Shown in pieces: positions 33,509 through 42,015 of a stretch of 64,000 nt of DNA; the first letter of the stretch is position 1; each line of letters begins with the position of its first letter. The position numbers and the translations under genes are program-made. The stretch comes from Jeongeupia sp. HS-3 (GTDB lineage Bacteria; Pseudomonadota; Gammaproteobacteria; Burkholderiales; Chitinibacteraceae). The notes beneath the pieces are model-generated. The model worked only from the letters and a program-made list of their open reading frames with translations, made no database searches and was not told where the DNA came from. The stretch covers positions 1,364,001-1,428,000 of the forward strand of contig NZ_AP024094.1 in assembly GCF_015140455.1 (NCBI RefSeq), given 5' to 3'.

Positions 33509-34918
33509 ATGGATTACTTTCCGCTGTTTCTCGACCTCAAGCGTCAACCCTGTTTGATTGTCGGTGGCGGTGAAGTTGCGCTGCGCAAAGCCACTCTCTT
33601 GAAAGCGGCCGGCGCGGCGCTATCGGTCGTCTCGCCCGATCTGCTGCCGCAGCTGGCGCAGTGGCGCGATGCCGGCGAGCTGCGCCACCATGCGCGCACC
33701 TTCAGCCGCGACGACGTTGCCGGCATGCGCTTGGTGATTGCAGCCACCGACGACGAGCAGGTCAACGCTCAGGTACACGCCGAATGCGAAGCACGCGGCG
33801 TGCTGGTGAATGTGGTGGATACGCCGGAGAAATGCCGCTTCATCGTCCCGTCGATTGTCGATCGCTCGCCGCTAATGGTCGCGATTTCGACCGGCGGCAC
33901 CGCGCCGGTACTGGCGCGGCAGTTACGTGCACGCATCGAAGCCACGCTGCCACACGGTTACGGCGTACTGGCCAGACTGGCTGGCCGCTTGCGCGACCGG
34001 GTCAAGGCCCGCTTCACCGACGAGCGCGCCCGCCGACGCTTCTGGGAAACCGCGCTTGATGGCTCCGCAGCGGAAAAAGCCCTCGCCGGCAACGAAGCCG
34101 GTGCGCTGGCCGAGCTGGAACACCGCCTGACGCTGGCCGATGACGCTACGCTGGGCCGCGGCGCCGTCTACCTTGTTGGTGCCGGCCCCGGCAATCCGGA
34201 TTTGCTGACCTTCCGCGCACTCAGGTTGATGCAGCAGACCGATGTCGTGCTGTACGACAACCTCGTCGCCCCGGCGATTCTGGCACTGGTGCGCCGCGAT
34301 GCCGAACGCATCTATGTCGGCAAGAAATCCAACAACCACGCCTTGCCGCAGGAAGAAATCAACAAGCTGCTGGTGAAGCTGGCGCAGGAAGGCAAGGCGG
34401 TGCTGCGACTCAAGGGCGGCGACCCGTTCATCTTCGGCCGCGGTGGCGAGGAAATCGAAGAACTGGCGGCCAATGGCGTCGACTTCGAAGTGGTTCCCGG
34501 GATCACCTCGGCCTCCGGTGCGTCGTGCTATGCCGGCATCCCGCTCACCCACCGCGACCACGCGCAGTCGGTGACCTTCGTGACCGGCCACCGTCGTGGC
34601 GATGAAATCGAACTCGACTGGCCACGCCTGACCAGCCCGTCCGAAACCGTGGTGATCTACATGGGTGTGAAACAAGCGCCACGTATCTGTGAACAACTGA
34701 TCGCTCATGGTCGCGCCGCCGATACGCCCGCAGCCATCATTGAAAAAGCCACCACGGCCGAACAGTGTGTCATCACCGGTACGCTGGCCACCCTGCCCGC
34801 GCTGATCGAGCAACACGGCATCAAACCACCAGCGCTGATCATCGTTGGCTCGGTGGTCACGTTGCATGACAAGCTGGCCTGGCAGCAGCCGGCCGTACCG
34901 GCAGACAGCACCGGCTGA
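33509..34918 (+). CDS. cysG: Sirohaem synthase CysG
   Basis: A 469-residue trifunctional enzyme making sirohaem for sulfite and nitrite reductases. The N-terminal precorrin-2 dehydrogenase/ferrochelatase (residues 1-~205) has LIVGGGEVALRKATLL and DRSPLMVAISTGGTAPVLAR. The C-terminal uroporphyrinogen-III methyltransferase (~215-459) has VYLVGAGPGNPDLLTFRALR, LKGGDPFIFGRGGEE and VVPGITSASG. It is transcribed alone, 44 bp after egtD, and ends before a very strong terminator. Confidence 0.96.
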   Translation: MDYFPLFLDLKRQPCLIVGGGEVALRKATLLKAAGAALSVVSPDLLPQLAQWRDAGELRHHARTFSRDDVAGMRLVIAATDDEQVNAQVHAECEARGVLVNVVDTPEKCRFIVPSIVDRSPLMVAISTGGTAPVLARQLRARIEATLPHGYGVLARLAGRLRDRVKARFTDERARRRFWETALDGSAAEKALAGNEAGALAELEHRLTLADDATLGRGAVYLVGAGPGNPDLLTFRALRLMQQTDVVLYDNLVAPAILALVRRDAERIYVGKKSNNHALPQEEINKLLVKLAQEGKAVLRLKGGDPFIFGRGGEEIEELAANGVDFEVVPGITSASGASCYAGIPLTHRDHAQSVTFVTGHRRGDEIELDWPRLTSPSETVVIYMGVKQAPRICEQLIAHGRAADTPAAIIEKATTAEQCVITGTLATLPALIEQHGIKPPALIIVGSVVTLHDKLAWQQPAVPADSTG

Positions 34919-35007
34919 ACCGCAGGCACAAAAACCACACATCCGTGTTGGCCAGGCCGACTTGTTCAACCGCAGCGGGCATGGATCAATCACTTCAGCA
35001 TGCCATC

Positions 35008-35048
35008 AAATGACCATTCATCGCTCTGGTGATGAATGGTCATTTTTT
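35008..35048 (+). terminator. Strong intrinsic terminator downstream of cysG
   Basis: A perfect 15-bp stem (35008-35022 with 35031-35045), loop GCTCTGGT, then a T-tract to 35048. The other strand also offers an A/T-rich flank. Confidence 0.88.
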
Positions 35049-35120
35049 CGTGCCTTTCCTTGTGCTGCAGCTTGAAAGCCACCCCAGCATCACCACTTGT
35101 CGCAACAATTCTTTCTGCGA

Positions 35121-35134
35121 TTGAAATGTTTCAA
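35121..35134. promoter_or_regulatory. TTGAAA-TG-TTTCAA palindrome upstream of the MHYT gene
   Basis: A perfect 6-bp inverted repeat with a 2-bp centre, 46 bp before the MHYT gene start and next to TTTATAAGG. It may be an operator; no regulator can be named. Confidence 0.3.
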
Positions 35135-35179
35135 ATCCAGTTTATAAGGAATATCTAATACGACACCGAGAGGTTCGCC

Positions 35180-36466
35180 ATGTCCGGAAGCTACGATCTG
35201 TTCCTTGTGCTTGTGTCCTATCTGGTCGCCACGCTGGCCGCCTATACCGCGCTTGACCTGGCCGGGCGCATTACCGCTTCCAGCCGCTTGCGCGCCAGTC
35301 AATGGTTGCTGGGTGGCTCGGTCGCGATGGGTACCGGTATCTGGGCCATGCACTTCACCGGCATGATGGCGTTCGAACTCCCCATCGCCGTGACCTATAG
35401 CCCGCTGCTGACGCTGTTTTCGTGGATTGCGGCCATCGTCGTCTCGATGTTGGCGCTCTGGGTCGTCAGCCAGGCCGCGCTGGGTCATCGCACCATTGCC
35501 TGGGGTGCCCTCTTGATGGGCGCAGGGATCTGCACTATGCACTACACCGGCATGGCGGCGATGCAGGTCGCGCCGGGCATCGATTACGACCCGCTGCTTT
35601 TTGCCGCATCCGTCCTTATTGCCGTCTCCGCCTCAGCCGTCGCACTGGTCATCGCCTTTCTCTTGCGGGGCCATGATTCGCAACGCTTCAGCAAACCCCG
35701 GCTGATCGCTGCGCTGGTCATGGGCTTCGCCATTGTCGGTATGCATTACACCGGCATGGCCGCGGCGCAATTTGCCGCCCTGACGGTCTGCTCGACGCAA
35801 AGCGGGTTATCGGGCAACTGGGGTGGCCTGCCGCTGGCCAGCGTCACCGCCGTCATCCTGATGGGCACGCTGATGTTGTCGCGCGCAGACGCGCAGGCAA
35901 CTGCCAGAGCCGCGCGGCAACAGCGGCAACAGGCCGAGGCAGAGCGTCTCTATCAATTGACCTATATCGATGCCGAAACCCATCTGCCGAACCGGACACT
36001 GCTCAAAGACACCCTGCTGCATCTGACCACCAGCGATGGCGCGACCCAGCAGCGTTTTGCACTGGCACTGATCGAAATCAACGGCTGCGACGCGCTACTG
36101 GCAAAGCTGGGCCGGCAATACGAAGCCGTACTGATTCAGGCCGCGGCACTCCGCTTGCAGAACGCAATCCCGAAGCAGGATCTGCTTGTTCGCTGGGGGC
36201 AGCATGCATTTGGTGTGCTCTCGCAAATCACCACCGATAGCACGCAGTTGCGCGCCCAACTCATTGCCGCGCTCGCACCACCACTGCAACTGGCAAACCG
36301 GCATATCGAACTGGATGTCACCGTGCATTGCTGCACGCATCCGGAGGATGGACTGAGCCCGCACGTATTGATCAGCAAGCTGCGTCACCCGCCCCACCGC
36401 GCCACTGCGACACCCACCGTCGCCACAGGCCAATACGTCACCGGCAGGCTGGCTGGCGAAGCCTGA
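35180..36466 (+). CDS. MHYT-domain membrane sensor with degenerate GGDEF domain
   Basis: 428 residues. The first ~240 form a seven-helix MHYT sensor with three copies of the motif (MHFTGMMAF, MHYTGMAAMQ, MHYTGMAAAQ), proposed to bind copper and sense O2, CO or NO. A short coiled coil follows, then a GGDEF-fold domain (from DAETHLPNRTLLKD). Its active-site loop reads RWGQHAFGVLSQ instead of GGDEF, so it should not make c-di-GMP. No EAL domain follows. It may act as a receptor or regulatory partner. Confidence 0.85.
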   Translation: MSGSYDLFLVLVSYLVATLAAYTALDLAGRITASSRLRASQWLLGGSVAMGTGIWAMHFTGMMAFELPIAVTYSPLLTLFSWIAAIVVSMLALWVVSQAALGHRTIAWGALLMGAGICTMHYTGMAAMQVAPGIDYDPLLFAASVLIAVSASAVALVIAFLLRGHDSQRFSKPRLIAALVMGFAIVGMHYTGMAAAQFAALTVCSTQSGLSGNWGGLPLASVTAVILMGTLMLSRADAQATARAARQQRQQAEAERLYQLTYIDAETHLPNRTLLKDTLLHLTTSDGATQQRFALALIEINGCDALLAKLGRQYEAVLIQAAALRLQNAIPKQDLLVRWGQHAFGVLSQITTDSTQLRAQLIAALAPPLQLANRHIELDVTVHCCTHPEDGLSPHVLISKLRHPPHRATATPTVATGQYVTGRLAGEA

Positions 36467-36683
36467 TCCGACTCTCGCTACGCCAACGCCCACGATCGGA
36501 CGCATATCCCCGTTCACCATCGCCAGGCCGGACCCACTCCTGCCCTGCAAGATCGCCGCATCATCCTGTGCCGATACCCATAGTACACGCGACATGACCG
36601 CACCCATTTGCGGTCATGCTCAGGTGGAAGGGAAATCATCACGCTTTCTAAAGAAAAGTAGCGGCGCTCGAGAGCAGGAATGA
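36467..36683. other. Intergenic region between the MHYT gene and the tRNA terminator
   Basis: About 220 bp without a credible gene, promoter or repeat. I see nothing functional in it. Confidence 0.4.
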
Positions 36684-36724
36684 CAAAGGGCTACAGTTCA
36701 GGAAACTGTAGCCCTTTGCTTTTA
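36684..36724. terminator. Intrinsic terminator next to tRNA-Arg
   Basis: A perfect 15-bp inverted repeat (36684-36698 with 36704-36718) with a 5-base loop. A T-rich tract follows on the plus strand, and TTTGTC flanks on the minus. On the minus strand it directly follows the tRNA. Confidence 0.75.
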
Positions 36725-36728
36725 CAAT

Positions 36729-36805
36729 TGGTGCGCCCGACAGGGATCGAACCTGTGACCTTCAGCTTCGGAAACTGACACTCTATCCAACTGAGCTACG
36801 GACGC
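36729..36805 (-). tRNA. tRNA-Arg (anticodon CCG)
   Basis: A full cloverleaf on the minus strand. The acceptor arms GCGTCCG/CGGGCGC pair, the D-arm is AGCTCAGTTGGATAGAG, and the anticodon stem TCAGT/GCTGA encloses TTCCGAA (anticodon CCG, reading CGG). The T-arm contains GGTTCGATCC. The 3' CCA appears to be encoded (36729-36731). Confidence 0.95.
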
Positions 36806-36881
36806 GGTATTGAGGGGGCCGATCATAGCGCGTAGCTGCCAGCGCGTCTACACGCAGCTTTCTGGCCGCCGCCTTTGCCGG

Positions 36882-36887
36882 TATAAT
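36882..36887 (+). promoter_or_regulatory. -10 box upstream of the c5-like cytochrome gene
   Basis: A consensus TATAAT 69 bp before the start codon of the dihaem cytochrome gene. No good -35 is visible. Confidence 0.45.
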
Positions 36888-36955
36888 TGCCGCCACAAAA
36901 ATAGTTATCTAGCAGTTCCACAAACAAGACTTCAAAATTGCATAGGGATAGCAGC

Positions 36956-37705
36956 ATGAGCGGCTCCAACGCATCTGCGGCAAAAAGCGTCGTCGGTCTG
37001 ATTCTGACCGCGATCGTCGGTATTCCGGTATTCATTTACCTCGTGGTCAAACTGTTCACCTCGGGTAGCGGCATCGATCTTGGCAGCACGACGATGACCA
37101 CCGAAGCGGTCGCAGCGCGGATGCAGCCGGTCGGTAGCGTCATGTTGGTCGATAGCGCTCCGCCGGGCCAACGTGGCGGCAAGTCGGTTTATGACGCCAT
37201 CTGTAGCTCCTGTCATGCCACCGGCCTGACGAATTCACCGAAGTTCGGCGATGCCGGTACTTGGGCCCCACGCATCAGCAAGGGCTTTGAAACGCTGTGG
37301 ACACACGCGATCAATGGCTTCAATGCCATGCCGGCCAAGGGTGGCTCGCCTGATCTGACCGACGATGAAGTGAAGCGTGCCGTTGCCTATATGGCCAATG
37401 CCGCCGGCGCCAAGTTTGTCGAACCGCCGGTTGCTGGCGCAGGGGCTGGTGGTGCGGTGGATCCGGCGACCAAGGGCAAGGAAATCTACGGTTCGCTTTG
37501 TATCACCTGCCACGGCACTGGCGTTGCTGGTGCGCCGAAGCTCGGCGACAAGGCCGCTTGGGCACCGCGACTGAAGGAAGGTGCCGATGCGGCTGTTGCC
37601 ATCGGGATCAAAGGCCTGAACGCGATGCCACCCAAGGGCGGCTACAGCGGCTCCGATGAGGAGTTCAAGGCCGCCGCGATGTATATGATCGGCCAAGCGA
37701 AGTAA
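36956..37705 (+). CDS. Membrane-anchored dihaem cytochrome c5-like protein
   Basis: 249 residues. An uncleaved N-terminal membrane anchor (SVVGLILTAIVGIPVFIYLVV) is followed by two c5-type domains with haem sites CSSCH and CITCH. Each has the distal methionine in (F/L)NAMP-(A/P)KGG. The tandem layout and anchor match the cytochrome c5 of Neisseria, which feeds electrons to a cbb3 oxidase or denitrification enzymes. It is a single gene with a -10 box upstream and a terminator downstream. Confidence 0.9.
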   Translation: MSGSNASAAKSVVGLILTAIVGIPVFIYLVVKLFTSGSGIDLGSTTMTTEAVAARMQPVGSVMLVDSAPPGQRGGKSVYDAICSSCHATGLTNSPKFGDAGTWAPRISKGFETLWTHAINGFNAMPAKGGSPDLTDDEVKRAVAYMANAAGAKFVEPPVAGAGAGGAVDPATKGKEIYGSLCITCHGTGVAGAPKLGDKAAWAPRLKEGADAAVAIGIKGLNAMPPKGGYSGSDEEFKAAAMYMIGQAK

Positions 37706-37723
37706 AGGTAACTACCAGTTGAT

Positions 37724-37761
37724 AAAACGGGCGGCCGATAAGCCGCCCGTTTTGCATTTTT
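37724..37761 (+). terminator. Intrinsic terminator after the c5-like gene
   Basis: AAAACGGGCGGC-CGATAA-GCCGCCCGTTTT followed by GCATTTTT. It ends 10 bp before the next gene starts. Confidence 0.85.
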
Positions 37762-37771
37762 GGAGTTTGAA

Positions 37772-38251
37772 ATGACTTTTTCCATCCGCACCGCCCGCCG
37801 CGATGACGTGGGCAACATTCTGGCGATGATCCGTGAACTGGCCGAATTCGAAGCGCTAGCCCATCTCGTCAGCGCGACCGAGGACAAGCTCGCCGCCGAT
37901 CTGTTTGGCGACCATCCCGCCTGCGAATGCATCGTCGGCGAGATCGGCGGCGAAACCGTTTCCTTCGCACTGTTCTTCCATAACTACTCGACCTTCCTGG
38001 CGCGGCGCGGCCTGTACCTGGAAGACCTGTATGTCCGCCCCGCTGCACGCGGTCAGGGCTACGCCAAGGCGATGATGGTGCACCTGGCCCGGCTGGCGCG
38101 CGAACGCGATTGCGGCCGCTTCGAGTGGAGCGTGCTCGACTGGAATGCCAACGCCATCTCGTTCTACGAAGCTATCGGTGCGACCGTGCTGCCGGACTGG
38201 CGTGTCTGCCGCGTCACCGGCGCGGCGCTCGACGTCCTCGCCGAACGCTGA
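37772..38251 (+). CDS. GNAT-family N-acetyltransferase
   Basis: A 159-residue GNAT enzyme. It has the N-terminal IRTARRDDVGNILAMIRELAEFE, a central LEDLYVRPAARGQGYAKAMM (acetyl-CoA pyrophosphate loop, R-G-Q-G-Y-A) and C-terminal DWNANAISFYEAIGA. The overall pattern, including FEALAHLVSATEDKL, resembles the eukaryotic-type diamine/spermidine acetyltransferases, so polyamines are possible substrates; this is inferred. GGAG lies 6 bp before the ATG. Confidence 0.88.
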   Translation: MTFSIRTARRDDVGNILAMIRELAEFEALAHLVSATEDKLAADLFGDHPACECIVGEIGGETVSFALFFHNYSTFLARRGLYLEDLYVRPAARGQGYAKAMMVHLARLARERDCGRFEWSVLDWNANAISFYEAIGATVLPDWRVCRVTGAALDVLAER

Positions 38252-38262
38252 ATCCCTTTGTC

Positions 38263-38294
38263 GCCCGCCTCTCTTTCGGGTTTCCGAGGCGGGC
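38263..38294 (+). promoter_or_regulatory. Hairpin between the GNAT and SMR genes
   Basis: GCCCGCCTC (38263-38271) pairs with GAGGCGGGC (38286-38294) across a 14-base loop. It lies 34 bp before the SMR start and has no T-run. It does not show the ACGR loops of a guanidine-II riboswitch. Confidence 0.35.
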
Positions 38295-38328
38295 CGATTC
38301 GATCCGAGCCCGTATGATTGGAGTTTTC

Positions 38329-38649
38329 ATGGTCAGCTATTGGCTTGTGCTCGGCGTTGCCGTTTTCAGCGAAATTGTCTGGGCGCTCTCGCTCAAATAT
38401 GTGCAACTGCACCCCAGCCCGTGGATTATCGGCGGTTCGGTGGGGCTGTCATTTCTGAATATGGCGCTGCTGTCGTTTGCGATGAAAGGCATTCCGGCCG
38501 GCACCGCCTACGCGATCTGGACCGGGCTGGGCGCCGTGGGCGTCACCATCGGCGGCATCATCTGGTTTGGTGATCCGCTCGGCGCCGTACGGATCTTCTT
38601 CCTCGGCTTGATCGTCGCCGGTGTTTTCGGCCTGAAGATGGCATCGTAA
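38329..38649 (+). CDS. Small multidrug resistance protein, SugE/Gdx-like
   Basis: A 106-residue protein with four membrane helices, forming a dimeric exporter. The N-terminal helix contains the essential Glu in FSEIVWALSLKY, closer to SugE/Gdx (LEVVWAVGLKY) than to EmrE. The stretch GIPAGTAYAIWTGLGAVG and the end LIVAGVFGLKMAS also match Gdx, the guanidinium exporter. I chose ATG 38329, which has TTGGAG upstream, over an in-frame ATG at 38314. Guanidinium as substrate is inferred from family resemblance. Confidence 0.88.
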   Translation: MVSYWLVLGVAVFSEIVWALSLKYVQLHPSPWIIGGSVGLSFLNMALLSFAMKGIPAGTAYAIWTGLGAVGVTIGGIIWFGDPLGAVRIFFLGLIVAGVFGLKMAS

Positions 38650-38656
38650 ATTGCGC

Positions 38657-38682
38657 AAAAAGCCGGCATCGCCGGCTTTTTT
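38657..38682. terminator. Bidirectional intrinsic terminator
   Basis: AAAAAGCCGGC-ATC-GCCGGCTTTTTT, between the SMR gene and the convergent hydrolase gene. Confidence 0.87.
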
Positions 38683-38697
38683 GTTGCACCCCAGACC

Positions 38698-39558
38698 TTA
38701 GACACCGTGCTGCTTGAACCAGGACAGCATCTTCTTCCACCCGTCGCGCGCCGCCGCCTCGTTGTAACTCGGCCGGTAATCGGCGTTGAAGCCGTGCCCG
38801 GCGTCCGGATAGACAATAATATCCACTGGCACCTTTGCCGCCTTGATCGCCACGCGCATCTGCGCGATCGATTCCGCCGTAATGCCCTTGTCCTGCCCAC
38901 CGTACAAACCCAGTACCGGCACCTTGATCGCGGCGGCGACGTCGAGCGGCTGCCTTGGCGTGTTGGCCGAGGCGACCCCGACCAGCCGGCCGTACCAGGC
39001 AACCGCGGCCTTGAGCGCAGGGTTGCGTGCCGCGTACAGCCAGACGATGCGCCCGCCCCAGCAAAAACCGGTGATGGCCATCCGTTTGGCATCGGCACCG
39101 TTCTGCGCAGCCCAAGCCAGCGTGGCATCGAGATCGTCCAGCACCTGCGCATCGGGCACGCTCATCACCAGCTTCATCAACTGATCGACTTCGGGGTATT
39201 TGCGCGGATCGCCCTGGCGAAAGTACAGCTCGGGCGCGATGGCCAGATAGCCTTGCTTGGCCAGACGTCGGCACAACGCCTGAATATGCTCGTGGACACC
39301 AAAAATTTCCTGCACCACGATCACCGTCGGCAGCGGCGTGGTCACGCCCGCCGGTTGCGCCCGATACGCCGGCAGGCTCGCGCCGGCCAGCGGAATCTGC
39401 ACCACTCCGGCAAGCAGACCGTTGGAGTCGGTCGGGATCGTCGTCGCCGCCACCGGCCTGACCGCCAGGGCAAAACCGGCGGCGAGGGTGCCGGAAAGAA
39501 AAACGCGCCGGGACATACCGTCCGGCGCGTGATCTGAAGAACGAAAGGAATCGGTCAC
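38698..39558 (-). CDS. Dienelactone hydrolase family protein, Tat-exported
   Basis: A 286-residue alpha/beta hydrolase. The N-terminus has a twin-arginine signal (SRRVFLSGTLAAGFALA), so the folded enzyme is exported. The catalytic triad is Cys in GFCWGG, Asp in GLYGGQDKGI and His in DAGHGF; the supporting Glu is in VVQEIFG. These are standard for dienelactone hydrolases, although many exported members act on unknown esters. A start at the internal Met of GMSRRVF would also keep the Tat motif. Confidence 0.9.
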   Translation of the reverse strand: MTDSFRSSDHAPDGMSRRVFLSGTLAAGFALAVRPVAATTIPTDSNGLLAGVVQIPLAGASLPAYRAQPAGVTTPLPTVIVVQEIFGVHEHIQALCRRLAKQGYLAIAPELYFRQGDPRKYPEVDQLMKLVMSVPDAQVLDDLDATLAWAAQNGADAKRMAITGFCWGGRIVWLYAARNPALKAAVAWYGRLVGVASANTPRQPLDVAAAIKVPVLGLYGGQDKGITAESIAQMRVAIKAAKVPVDIIVYPDAGHGFNADYRPSYNEAAARDGWKKMLSWFKQHGV

Positions 39559-39604
39559 GGCTTACTCCGGGCAAACGTTGCTACCCAGCATAGGCCGAGA
39601 TTGT

Positions 39605-41062
39605 TCAGGCCGTCGGTGCCGCAGCGATCGCCGCCTTGAGCAAGGTCCAGAACTTGTCCACCGATTCGATCTCGACCCGCTCGTCCGGAGAATGCGCGCC
39701 GCGTATCGTCGGCCCGAACGAAACCATATCCATATCCGGGTACTTGGCCGCGATCAGGCCGCACTCCAGCCCTGCATGGATCACCTCCACCGCCAGCTCG
39801 CCACCAAACTGCTGCTGGTAAACGCGCTTGAGCAATGCCAATGCCGGCGACGCGGTATCGGGTGCCCAGCCCGGGTACTCGCCACTCTCGATCACCACCG
39901 CACCGGCCAGCCGGCCGAGCGCGCGCAGCTTGCGCTTGATGTCGGAGAGGCCATAGCCATTGAGCGAACGAGCCATCGAAACAGCCTCGAAGCCGTGCAC
40001 TGCATCAATGCGCACCACGCCCAGATTGGCCGACGTTTCCACTACGCCGTCGATATCCGGGCTCCAGCGCAACACACCATGGTGCGCGGCCACCAGCAGC
40101 TCCATCGAGGTGCGACTGCACACCTCGTTCAGCGCATCTGCCGCCTTGGTCGGTGTGACCACGAGCCGGATGTTCGGCTCAACCTGCTTCAGTCGTTTTT
40201 CCAGCCCGGTCCGCCATTGCGACACCAGCTCATCGAGCCAGGGCACGGCGCCCGCCGGCAGCGCCAAGGTCACGAACGCTTCGCGCGGCAGCGCATTGCG
40301 CAGCGTACCGCCACGCATCGACACCACATGCGCACCAAAACGTTCGATGGCATCCAGCGCAAGGTGCGCCAGGGCCCGAATCGGTTGGCCATGCTGCTTG
40401 TGGATGTCGGCACCGGAATGCCCGCCCTTGAAACCGGTCAGCGCGACTTCGATCGCCACCCAGTCGGCCGGCACGGCCTCCAACCGAATCGCCCGCTTGT
40501 AGGTCACATCAACGCCGCCAGCGCAGCCGATATAGCACTGACCCCATTCCTCGGTATCAAGATTGAACAGCAGCTTGCCTTGCAGCCAGCCGGCCTTGAG
40601 GCCCTGCACGCCGCTCATGCCGGCTTCTTCGTCGACGGTCAGCAAGACCTCAAGCGGGCCATGCGGAATATCGTCAGCCTCAAGCATCGCCAGCGCCGCA
40701 GCAACGCCGATGCCGTTATCGGCGCCGAGTGTCGTCCCGTCGGCATGCATCCAACCGTCCAGCAGTTGCGTACGGATCGGATCCTTGTGGAAATCATGGT
40801 CGCGGCCTTCGTTCTGCTGCGTCACCATATCGAGGTGACCTTGCAACACCAGCCCGACGCGATTTTCCATGCCCGGGGTCGCCGGCTTGCGGATCAGCAG
40901 GTTGCCGGCATCGTCAATTTCCACGGTCAAACCGCGGCCCAGCGCCCAGTCGCGCAGATGATCGCGTAGCGCGGCCTCGTGCTTGGACGGGCGTGGATAA
41001 CGGCACAGCGTGGCGAAATGGCGCCACAACGAGGAAGGCTGAAGGTCGGCAACGGCGTTCAT
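39605..41062 (-). CDS. pepD: Aminoacyl-histidine dipeptidase (peptidase D)
   Basis: A 485-residue M20C-family cytosolic dipeptidase (carnosinase-like) with two zinc ions. Motifs: QGHLDMV (metal His and Asp), GADNGIGVA (bridging Asp), TVDEEAGMSGV (catalytic Glu pair), NLDTEE and C-terminal HAGLECGLI. An internal lid domain (around residues 205-385) has GFKGGHSGADIHKQHGQP. It is transcribed alone, opposite to the lysine-catabolism operon. Confidence 0.94.
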   Translation of the reverse strand: MNAVADLQPSSLWRHFATLCRYPRPSKHEAALRDHLRDWALGRGLTVEIDDAGNLLIRKPATPGMENRVGLVLQGHLDMVTQQNEGRDHDFHKDPIRTQLLDGWMHADGTTLGADNGIGVAAALAMLEADDIPHGPLEVLLTVDEEAGMSGVQGLKAGWLQGKLLFNLDTEEWGQCYIGCAGGVDVTYKRAIRLEAVPADWVAIEVALTGFKGGHSGADIHKQHGQPIRALAHLALDAIERFGAHVVSMRGGTLRNALPREAFVTLALPAGAVPWLDELVSQWRTGLEKRLKQVEPNIRLVVTPTKAADALNEVCSRTSMELLVAAHHGVLRWSPDIDGVVETSANLGVVRIDAVHGFEAVSMARSLNGYGLSDIKRKLRALGRLAGAVVIESGEYPGWAPDTASPALALLKRVYQQQFGGELAVEVIHAGLECGLIAAKYPDMDMVSFGPTIRGAHSPDERVEIESVDKFWTLLKAAIAAAPTA

Positions 41063-41205
41063 GGTTGGCTCGCGAAATTGTCAGGTTCAATTCAGTAACA
41101 ACCGATAGTAATCCCGTCGATTTAATGCGTCCTGTGATGGATTACCACCACTAACATAATCACCACTGCGCACTATGCTGAAACATCGTCGCAACGGATG
41201 CTGCC

Positions 41206-42015
41206 ATGTCGACCGCAGCCTTCTTCGCCGCCCTCTGGGACGACTACATATCGATCGCACCACAATCGGCGCAAGTGCGCGCGCTGTTTGCTGCCGACAA
41301 CCCGGCGATCGTCAACGATCACGTTGCCTTTCGTACCTTCGACACCGGCCCGCTACGTTTATCGAAGCTCGAAGCCTTGCTGTTCGGGCTCGGTTACCGA
41401 CGCCACGCGCCCTACGCCTTTGCCGACAAACACCTGTCGGCCTGGGGCTATGTACCGGCCGACCCGAACGATCCGCTGGTGTTTCTCTCCGAGCTGCACG
41501 TGCACGAACTCTCGACGGCGGCACAGGCCATCCTCGCGCCACTGCTCGCCGCGATCGACCCGCACATGGGGGCCTCGCCGGAGGTGTTCAGCGCCGGCCG
41601 GCTCTGGCCGGCAATCAGCTACAGCGACTACCGCACGCTGGCGGCCGAGAGCGAATACGCCGGCTGGCTGGCCGCGCTCGGGCTGCATGCCAATCATTTC
41701 ACCGTCGCCGTGCATCGGCTGAAAACACCGACAACCCTGGAAGCCGTCGTCGAGCGCGTTCGCGCGGCCGGCTTCGCCATCAACGATATCGGCGGCGAGA
41801 TCAAGGGCACGCCGGCCGAACTGCTCGAACAGGCCGCCACCCTCGCCGACCGCCAACCGGTGACGTTCGCCGGTGGCGAAAGCCATATCGTGCCGACCTG
41901 TTATTACGAGTTCGCCCGCCGCTATCCGGATGTCGACGGCCGACTTTATCAAGGCTTTGTCGCCGCCAGCGCCAACCGCATTTTTGAGTCAACCGACCGG
42001 GGTGCAGGATCATGA
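41206..42015 (+). CDS. DUF1338 protein, putative 2-oxoadipate dioxygenase/decarboxylase
   Basis: A 269-residue VOC-fold metalloprotein of the DUF1338 family. The characterised member HglS converts 2-oxoadipate to D-2-hydroxyglutarate in lysine catabolism. Likely metal ligands are His in NDHVAFRTF, His in LHANHFTV and Glu in CYYEFARRY. It is shorter than HglS (about 460), like the short DUF1338 proteins of Shewanella. Its stop overlaps the start of the saccharopine dehydrogenase by ATGA, and ALDH7 follows, so pathway context supports the assignment. Confidence 0.82.
   Translation: MSTAAFFAALWDDYISIAPQSAQVRALFAADNPAIVNDHVAFRTFDTGPLRLSKLEALLFGLGYRRHAPYAFADKHLSAWGYVPADPNDPLVFLSELHVHELSTAAQAILAPLLAAIDPHMGASPEVFSAGRLWPAISYSDYRTLAAESEYAGWLAALGLHANHFTVAVHRLKTPTTLEAVVERVRAAGFAINDIGGEIKGTPAELLEQAATLADRQPVTFAGGESHIVPTCYYEFARRYPDVDGRLYQGFVAASANRIFESTDRGAGS

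Noticed and set aside
36729-36805. tRNA-Arg as a possible integration site for a mobile element
   Set aside because: No integrase, no repeated tRNA 3' end and normal housekeeping genes on both sides.
39578-40969. 463-codon open frame on the plus strand opposite pepD
   Set aside because: Antisense reading of a complete M20 peptidase; His/Arg/Gln-rich composition without motifs.
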